This document shows, in pieces, positions 58,509 to 64,000 of a stretch of 64,000 bases of DNA. The DNA lies in NCBI RefSeq assembly GCF_000712075.1, contig NZ_JONW01000009.1:248001-312000 (forward strand), read 5' to 3'. Every line of letters starts with the position of its first letter. Position 1 is the stretch's first letter. The DNA is from Caulobacter sp. UNC358MFTsu5.1 (GTDB taxonomy: Bacteria > Pseudomonadota > Alphaproteobacteria > Caulobacterales > Caulobacteraceae). Under the pieces are notes generated by a model. The model did not search any database. It was not told where the DNA came from and saw nothing but the letters and a program-made list of their open reading frames with translations. The translations under genes and the position numbers were made by a program.

Positions 58509-61328
58509 TTACAGCTTCAGGCGCGCGCCGACGGTGAAGTAGCGGCCCAGCACGTCGTCGCCGATCGCATAGCCGTCCCGCATGCCCGCCCGGGTGCCGT
58601 TGCCCGAATAGGCGCCGCCGGGCGGATCGGCGTCGAACAGGTTCTGGACGTTCAGGAACAGGTCCGTCTTGCCGATCTTCGTCTCGACCTCGTAGGTCAG
58701 GGTGACGCTGGTGGTGGCGAAGGCGCCGATGTGGTTGTCGGCCCACACCTGGGTCGGGTCGCCGCCCAGCTTCATCGAGTCGCGCCAGCGCTCCATAAGG
58801 TCCAGCGTCACGTTCGGCGCCGGCTGGAAGCGGGCCAGGGCGGTGATGCGCAGCGACGGTCCCGCGGCCATGCCCAGCGGCCCGAAGGCCACCCCGCCCT
58901 GGTCGGTCGTCGTCACGCCCGGCTGGCGATAGTAGACGTGCGGCTGCCAGGCGCCCAGGAAGCGGAGGTTGGCCGGGCGGTCGAACAGGGTGGCGGCGTA
59001 GTTGACCTCCAGGTCCGCGCCCCAGGTCTCGATCTCGGCGATGTTGTAGTACTTGGTGTACCACCGGGTGACCGCGTTGGACGCCGAGGTGTCGGTGTAG
59101 CCGTTCGGCCGGGTCTGCAGGGCGCAGAACGGCGAGGAGCCGCCGCTGGCGTAGCAGGCCTGCTGGTAGGCCGCCGTCGAGCCGGCGATCTGGGCGATCG
59201 CGTCGGTGACGGTGATATGGTAGCCGTCCAGCGCGACGCTGAGGCCTGGAGCCGGGTTCCAGACTAGGCCCGCCGTGGTCGTCTTGCCGATTTCAGCGGT
59301 CAGGTCGGGGTTCGACAGGTCGGTCGACGGCACCCGGGGGCTGAGCCCCGTCAGCAGGTCCACCGGATTGACCGGCACCGAGTTCACCGGCGCGAACAGC
59401 TCGTAGAGCGTGGGCGCGCGGATGTCGCGCGACTTGGTGCCCCGGAAGCGCAGGGCGTCGTTGACCCGCCAGTCGAAGCCGACCTTCCAGGTCCAGTAGT
59501 TGCCGCTGGTGTCGTAGTCAGTGTAGCGCGCCGCGCCGTTGATGTTCAGCGCCTGGGCCCAGGAGGCGTCCTTCAGCAGCGGGACGTCGACTTCCAGCGC
59601 CGCTTCCTTGACGGTCTGGCTGACCTTGGGGCTGCTGGCGTAGGTCTGGGTCCACAGGGCGCCGCCGACGGTGCAGTTGTAGCGCAGCCCTGTGCAGTTG
59701 ACCGTGTCGCTGGGCAGGGCGTCGCTCTTGGACTCGAAGCTCAGCTTCCGCATCTCGGCCGACAGGGCGATGTTGACGTCGCCGGCCCAGGTCTTGACCG
59801 GCGAGCCGGCGATCTGGCCCGACACGGCGTCCATCGTCGTGTCGGCCGTGTAGTGGGTGGGCTGCATCACATAGGCGATCGCGTCGGCGTTGGCGGCGGT
59901 GGGGCCGAAGACGTTCAGCGGCTTGCAGTTGGCGTAGGCCGAATTGGTCAGGCTGGCGTTGCAGACGATGTTGCCGGACCCGTCGGTGACCGCGTCCAGG
60001 GCCGCGGCTAGGCGCTGGTTGTTGACGTTGTTCTGCAGGGTCGTCTTCAGCTCGGTCTTGCCGTGGGTGAAGTCCAGGCCCCACTTGTAGTCGCCGATCC
60101 CGCCGTCCAGGCCCGCGGTGTAGATCCACTGGTCGGACTTGGAGTCGGCCTCCAGCCGCCCGGCGTCGGCCACCAGCTCGCTGAGCGTGAAGGTGGTCAC
60201 GCCCGCCATCGCCGTCCGGTAGGCCGGGGCCAGGAAGGCGTTCTGCGAGTTCATCGTGACCTTGTTGAGGGTCAGGTAGTCCGAGAAGTTGCTGTTGGTC
60301 TTCTTGTTGCCGCCGACCTGCACATAGGCGTGCACGCTGTCGGAGAGGTCGTAGTCGACGCGGCCGAAAACCTGCTGCCCCTTCAGCGAGGCCAGCAGCG
60401 AAGAGTCGTAATAAGCGCCCTCGCCGCCGATCTCGAGGGCCGACGAGCCGGTGGCCGTTCCGTGCACGAACGGACGCAGGACGCCGTTGGTCGCGAAGGT
60501 CTGGCCGGCCAGCGGACCGCTGCCGATCAGGCCGCCGAACGTGTAACCGGACTGGTGGACGTTGCTGTACAGCGTGTACGGATTGGCGGTCGTGCCGGCG
60601 CCGGCCACGCCCCACAGGTTCATCCAGTCGCGATCCGAGCGATACGGGATGCCCTTCTCGTCGCGGTATTCGTAGCTGCCCTCGAAGTGGCCGCGGCCCT
60701 CGGCGAACTTGGTCCCGGCCGCGAAGCCGACATCGACCTTCTTGCCGTCGCCCTCGCTGGAGACGCCGGTCTGGGCCAGGGCCCGCAGGCCCTCGAACTT
60801 CTTGTCGATCACGTAGTTGACCACGCCGCTCATGGCGTCCGAGCCGTAGACGGCCGAGACGCCGCCGGTGACCGTATCGACGCGCTGGACCAGCATCTGC
60901 GGGATCACGTCGACATCGACGACGCCGTTCAGCAGGGTCGGCGGCACGCGCTGGCCGTCCAGCAGCACCAGGGTCCGGTTGGGGCCGATGTTGCGCAGGT
61001 TCAGCTGGTTGGCCGAGGCGTTGCCGGCCCCGACGCTGCCGGTCGAGGTCGGATTGACGCCTGAGCCACGCGAGCCGGCGAACACCGGCAGGATCTGGAG
61101 CGCGTCGGCCAGGGTCCCAGGCTGGACGCGCAGGGCGTCGGCGGACTGGACCACAGTGACCGGCGACGGGCTGGCGTCGCCGTTCTTGATGACCCGCGAG
61201 CCGGTGACGACGATCTCCTCGACCGTAGCCGCCGCATCGGGAGCGGCCTCCTGGGCGAAGGCGGCGCCGGCGAGCGCGAGCAGGCTGCCGCCCGCGAGCA
61301 GACCGGCCGTCTGGCTGAGCTTCTTCAT
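58509..61328 (-). CDS. TonB-dependent receptor with long plug (Caulobacter/Sphingomonas type)
   Basis: 939 residues from ATG 61328 (GGGAGGG just upstream; four codons earlier another ATG lacks a ribosome site). Signal peptide ends AGAAFAQE. A TonB-box-like VEEIVVTGSRV is followed by a plug with LNLRNIGPNRTLVLLDGQRVPP and DTVTGGVSAVYGSDAMSGVVNYVID, the pattern of large TBDRs abundant in Caulobacterales and often linked to carbohydrate or aromatic uptake. Barrel ends GRYFTVGARLKL. The downstream hairpin at 58451 closes the transcript. Its neighbours, the decarboxylase-like and ThDP enzymes, end 264 bp upstream on the same strand. Confidence 0.94.
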   Translation of the reverse strand: MKKLSQTAGLLAGGSLLALAGAAFAQEAAPDAAATVEEIVVTGSRVIKNGDASPSPVTVVQSADALRVQPGTLADALQILPVFAGSRGSGVNPTSTGSVGAGNASANQLNLRNIGPNRTLVLLDGQRVPPTLLNGVVDVDVIPQMLVQRVDTVTGGVSAVYGSDAMSGVVNYVIDKKFEGLRALAQTGVSSEGDGKKVDVGFAAGTKFAEGRGHFEGSYEYRDEKGIPYRSDRDWMNLWGVAGAGTTANPYTLYSNVHQSGYTFGGLIGSGPLAGQTFATNGVLRPFVHGTATGSSALEIGGEGAYYDSSLLASLKGQQVFGRVDYDLSDSVHAYVQVGGNKKTNSNFSDYLTLNKVTMNSQNAFLAPAYRTAMAGVTTFTLSELVADAGRLEADSKSDQWIYTAGLDGGIGDYKWGLDFTHGKTELKTTLQNNVNNQRLAAALDAVTDGSGNIVCNASLTNSAYANCKPLNVFGPTAANADAIAYVMQPTHYTADTTMDAVSGQIAGSPVKTWAGDVNIALSAEMRKLSFESKSDALPSDTVNCTGLRYNCTVGGALWTQTYASSPKVSQTVKEAALEVDVPLLKDASWAQALNINGAARYTDYDTSGNYWTWKVGFDWRVNDALRFRGTKSRDIRAPTLYELFAPVNSVPVNPVDLLTGLSPRVPSTDLSNPDLTAEIGKTTTAGLVWNPAPGLSVALDGYHITVTDAIAQIAGSTAAYQQACYASGGSSPFCALQTRPNGYTDTSASNAVTRWYTKYYNIAEIETWGADLEVNYAATLFDRPANLRFLGAWQPHVYYRQPGVTTTDQGGVAFGPLGMAAGPSLRITALARFQPAPNVTLDLMERWRDSMKLGGDPTQVWADNHIGAFATTSVTLTYEVETKIGKTDLFLNVQNLFDADPPGGAYSGNGTRAGMRDGYAIGDDVLGRYFTVGARLKL

Positions 61329-61555
61329 GATCCCTCCCATGGGCGGGTCCGGCGCGGTTGCTCCGCGTCCGTCCCGTTCTTTCCTTGCAGCCTGTTCCGA
61401 CGCCGCAACACGGGAAGGATGGTCTTACTCGATAATCCAGCGCCTATAGAATTCGATTATACGTCCATTAGTTTTGCGATATCGCCGTTCTTATTCAACA
61501 GGCGCGCGAACTCAACCTGCGGAGCACGCAGGAAACCTTGCAACGACAGAAGAGC

Positions 61556-61576
61556 GCGCCGGGGTGACCCCGGCGC
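61556..61576 (-). terminator. Perfect hairpin after the decarboxylase-like gene
   Basis: GCGCCGGGG and CCCCGGCGC form a 9-bp perfect stem with a 3-nt loop 16 bp after the stop at 61592. CTCTTCTGTCGTT follows on the minus strand. Confidence 0.6.
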
Positions 61577-61591
61577 AACGACGGCGCCGGC

Positions 61592-62491
61592 TCAGGCGCC
61601 CAGGGTCGCGGTCACGTCGTCGAACAGCTCGTCGATCGACAGCTTGCGCGGGATGATCTTCTGCTCGAACGACCAGTCGATCGCCAGCTGCAGGCCCTTG
61701 CGGTTGGCCTCCAGGCCGAACGGCGGATAGACGGCCGGAGGGCCGCCCTCGGTCAGGGCGCGGCTCTCGACGATCATCCGGTAGATCTCGCGCACCACGT
61801 CGGGGCGGGTCTTCGAGAGGTCCTCGTGGACGACGAAGACGTGGTTGATCGGCACCACCTGTTCGCGGGCGTACCAGGCCTTGGCGGCCTCGAACGGATC
61901 GGGGACCAGATACTGCACGCGCGGGTCCTTGGGCAGGTCGACGCCCTGCAGGGTGGCCGCCAACTGGCCGTCCAGCATCATCTGGCCGATGTCCGAGCCC
62001 TTGGGCAGGCGCACGCAGTTGGGCGGATCGGAATATTCCTCCAGGTGGCCGTCGCCCACCGTCATCCAGGTGACCTTGTCCAGGTCGACGCCGTACTCGT
62101 GCTGCAGCACGCCCCGGATCCACAGGCCCGTGGTCTGGGCGTAGGTGCGCACCCCGACCTGCCTGCCCTCGATGTCCCGGGGGTCCAGATGGCCCAATTC
62201 GCTATTGAAACCGGCGCAGTGGTGCTGGAAACGGCCCGAGATCGGGGCCGGCAGCATGACATAGGGCTTCCCGTAGCACTTGGCCTGCAGGTAGGTGACG
62301 ATGGCCAGCTCGCCCGCGTCGTACTGGTCGCGGCGGACCATGTCCTTGAAGCCGTTGTGGGCCTGTTCGGGGCCGCAGTAGTCCAGCTTGACGATATCGG
62401 AGGTCACCCGGCCGTCCTTCATGGCCTTGGTCACCGGATAGTCGGCCAGGTTCGTCTTCAGCGTCAGGACGTCGGTCGTGGTGTCGGTCAT
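61592..62491 (-). CDS. 4,5-dihydroxyphthalate decarboxylase-like / periplasmic-binding-fold protein
   Basis: 299 residues. Start at ATG 62491; an ATG three codons earlier touches its GAGGGG and is less likely. TLKTNLADYPVTKAMKDGRV at the N-terminus, YDAGELAIVTYLQAKCYG, LPAPISGRFQHHC and GRQVGVRTYAQTTGLWIRG resemble 4,5-dihydroxyphthalate decarboxylase (Pht5/OphC) and its relatives, which have a type-II periplasmic-binding fold. No signal peptide, which favours an enzyme over a transport receptor. It starts 18 bp after the ThDP enzyme gene, so the two likely act in one aromatic-acid pathway. Confidence 0.82.
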   Translation of the reverse strand: MTDTTTDVLTLKTNLADYPVTKAMKDGRVTSDIVKLDYCGPEQAHNGFKDMVRRDQYDAGELAIVTYLQAKCYGKPYVMLPAPISGRFQHHCAGFNSELGHLDPRDIEGRQVGVRTYAQTTGLWIRGVLQHEYGVDLDKVTWMTVGDGHLEEYSDPPNCVRLPKGSDIGQMMLDGQLAATLQGVDLPKDPRVQYLVPDPFEAAKAWYAREQVVPINHVFVVHEDLSKTRPDVVREIYRMIVESRALTEGGPPAVYPPFGLEANRKGLQLAIDWSFEQKIIPRKLSIDELFDDVTATLGA

Positions 62492-62509
62492 GGTTCCCAT
62501 CCCCTCGCG

Positions 62510-64000
62510 CTAGAGCGCGACCTCGATCAGCACCGGACCCGCCTCGCGGACCGAATTGACCATGCTCTTGTGGAAGTCCTCGGCCGTGGTGACGCGGTGC
62601 GAGGGGACGCCCATGCTGGTCCCCATCGCCACCCAGTCGATGCGCGGCTTGTCGATGTCGATCATCGCCAGGGCCTGCGGGCCCGGCGCGCCGAAACCCA
62701 TGTTGGCGAATTCGGTCTTGAGGATCTGGTAGCTGTGGTTGGCGAAGATGATCGTGGTGACGTTCAGGCCTTCGCGCGCCTGGGTCCACAGCGACTGGAT
62801 CGTGTACATGGCGCTGCCGTCGCCCACCATGCAGAACACCCTGCGGTCCGGGCAGGCCAGGGCCGCGCCGGTCGCCACGGGCGTGCCGTAGCCGATGGAG
62901 CCGCCCATGTTCTGGATGGTGTCGTGCGGCAGGGCGCCGGCGGTCAGCCCCATCGACTCGCGGCCCGTGGTCAGCGACTCGTCGACCAGGATGCAGTGCT
63001 CGGGCATGGCGCTGGCCAGGGCGTGGGCGATGCTGATCGGCTCCAGCTTGCCGGTCGGGACGCCGTTGTCGACGCGGGCCTGGACACGCGGCGCCACGGC
63101 CGGGCCGCCCAGGGCGTCCAGCAGCATCTCCAGCCCCCGGACGCTGTCCTCGTCGGTCGTCGCCAGGCTGTGGACCACGGCCTCGGGCGACTTCAGCAGG
63201 CTGGGCTTGTCCGGATAGCTGAAGAAGGCGATCGGCTCGCCGGTCTCGACCGTGACGATGTTCTTGAAGCCCTTCAGGAAGGCCACGGCTTGCAGCACGG
63301 CGTAGGGGATGCGCTCCAGCGGCACGCGGCCGGCGCCGCGCTCGATACGGGCGCTGAAGAACTGGGTCGCCAGGCGCGCGCCGGTCTTGGCGGCGACGCG
63401 GCCGGCCAGGTCCAGCGCCCTGCCCCGCATCGCCTTGCCGCCGAAGATGATCAGGGTCGGTTCGCCGGCCCGCAGCACCTGGGCCACGTGGTCGACGCGG
63501 GCCTGGTCGGGCGCCTTGCGCTGGATCGCGGCGCGGGCGGTCTTGGGCGGCTGGCCCGCGTCGCCCCACGAGGTGTCGCCCGGCAGGATCAGGGTGGCGA
63601 TCTGGCCGGGATGCTCGCTGGCCTTGGCCACCGCCGAGGCGGTGTCCTGGGCGATCGAGGCCGAACTGTCGGCGCGGCGCACCCAGTGGCTGAGCGGCCG
63701 GGCCAGGCCTTCGATGTCGGAGGTCAGGGGCGCGTCGTACTTCAGGTGCGCGGTGGCGTGCTCGCCGATGATGTTGACCATCCCGGAGCTGGCGCGCTTG
63801 GCGTTGTGGATGTTGGCCAGGCCGTTGGCCAGGCCCGGGCCCAGGTGCAGCAGGGTCGAGGCCGGCGTGTCGCGCATGCGATACCAGCCGTCGGCCGCCC
63901 CGGTGGCCACGCCCTCGAACAGGCACAGCACGCTCTTCATGCGGGGATTTTCCAGCGCCGCGAGGAAGTGCATTTCCGACGTGCCGGGATTGGCGAAGCA
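62510..64000 (-). CDS. Thiamine-diphosphate-dependent enzyme, acetolactate synthase-like (N-terminus beyond window)
   Basis: 497 visible residues; the frame is open to the window edge, where CFANPGTSEMHFL includes the catalytic ThDP glutamate of the GTSE motif, so only a short N-terminal piece is missing. Other signs are GPGLANGLANIHNAKRA, a central Rossmann domain (~155-320), MGGSIGYGTPVATGAAL and the ThDP/Mg motif GDGSAMYTIQSLWTQ with Asn about 28 residues on. The family covers acetolactate synthase, benzoylformate decarboxylase and related 2-oxo acid enzymes. Lack of an ilvN partner and pairing with a decarboxylase-like gene point to catabolism. ATG 63971-63973 is internal. Confidence 0.9.
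   Translation of the reverse strand, partial: CFANPGTSEMHFLAALENPRMKSVLCLFEGVATGAADGWYRMRDTPASTLLHLGPGLANGLANIHNAKRASSGMVNIIGEHATAHLKYDAPLTSDIEGLARPLSHWVRRADSSASIAQDTASAVAKASEHPGQIATLILPGDTSWGDAGQPPKTARAAIQRKAPDQARVDHVAQVLRAGEPTLIIFGGKAMRGRALDLAGRVAAKTGARLATQFFSARIERGAGRVPLERIPYAVLQAVAFLKGFKNIVTVETGEPIAFFSYPDKPSLLKSPEAVVHSLATTDEDSVRGLEMLLDALGGPAVAPRVQARVDNGVPTGKLEPISIAHALASAMPEHCILVDESLTTGRESMGLTAGALPHDTIQNMGGSIGYGTPVATGAALACPDRRVFCMVGDGSAMYTIQSLWTQAREGLNVTTIIFANHSYQILKTEFANMGFGAPGPQALAMIDIDKPRIDWVAMGTSMGVPSHRVTTAEDFHKSMVNSVREAGPVLIEVAL

Overview
The window is a 64 kb piece of a GC-rich alphaproteobacterial chromosome. Dense TonB-dependent receptor (TBDR) genes, a FixK/FNR-type cbb3 oxidase locus, OmpW, HemN and frequent ATGA gene overlaps suggest Caulobacterales (Caulobacter or Phenylobacterium type). 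That placement is inferred from gene content, not from a marker gene. No rRNA, tRNA, CRISPR array or insertion sequence was recognised.

Layout. (1) 1-11785, minus strand: a five-gene operon of unfamiliar proteins with a recognisable promoter. It encodes a 116-aa beta-rich protein, a signal-peptide protein, a 1178-aa protein, a DNase I-fold (EEP) phosphodiesterase with a complete-looking active site, and a giant protein (over 1900 aa, cut by the window edge) with amphipathic beta-strands and LysM-like segments. This is the best candidate for an undescribed system. (2) 12206-25428: a catabolic island with a GntR/FCD regulator, two serine beta-lactamase-fold hydrolases, an acyl-CoA ligase, a GST, two MFS transporters, a TBDR and a degenerate M28-type peptidase. 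Four promoters carry the same TTGT-N3-ACAA palindrome just upstream of a -35-like element, usually with a weaker copy about 22 bp further upstream, so the island looks like one local regulon. (3) 25425-35854: ccoNOQP-ccoGHIS, ompW and hemN with three FNR/FixK-like boxes. ccoN contains an in-frame TGA where family knowledge predicts Trp, so it is truncated, mutated or mis-sequenced here. (4) 36016-37947: an orphan NarX-type membrane histidine kinase. (5) 37934-50097: an omega-aminotransferase, a TBDR, an alpha/beta hydrolase, a TTC38-like TPR protein, a dipeptide ABC importer in which the binding protein is fused to the first permease and the two ATPases are fused to each other, and a DmpA/BapA-type aminopeptidase. 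Together these look like a peptide (possibly beta-peptide) scavenging locus. (6) 50205-57816, minus: response regulator, YaiO-like outer-membrane barrel, HEAT-repeat protein, processive GT2 glycosyltransferase and a large hybrid histidine kinase, which fits a regulated exopolysaccharide secretion unit. (7) 58509-64000, minus: a TBDR, a 4,5-dihydroxyphthalate decarboxylase-like protein and a ThDP-dependent enzyme that runs off the right edge.

Both terminal genes are incomplete. Functions were assigned by reading motifs. No database search was possible.
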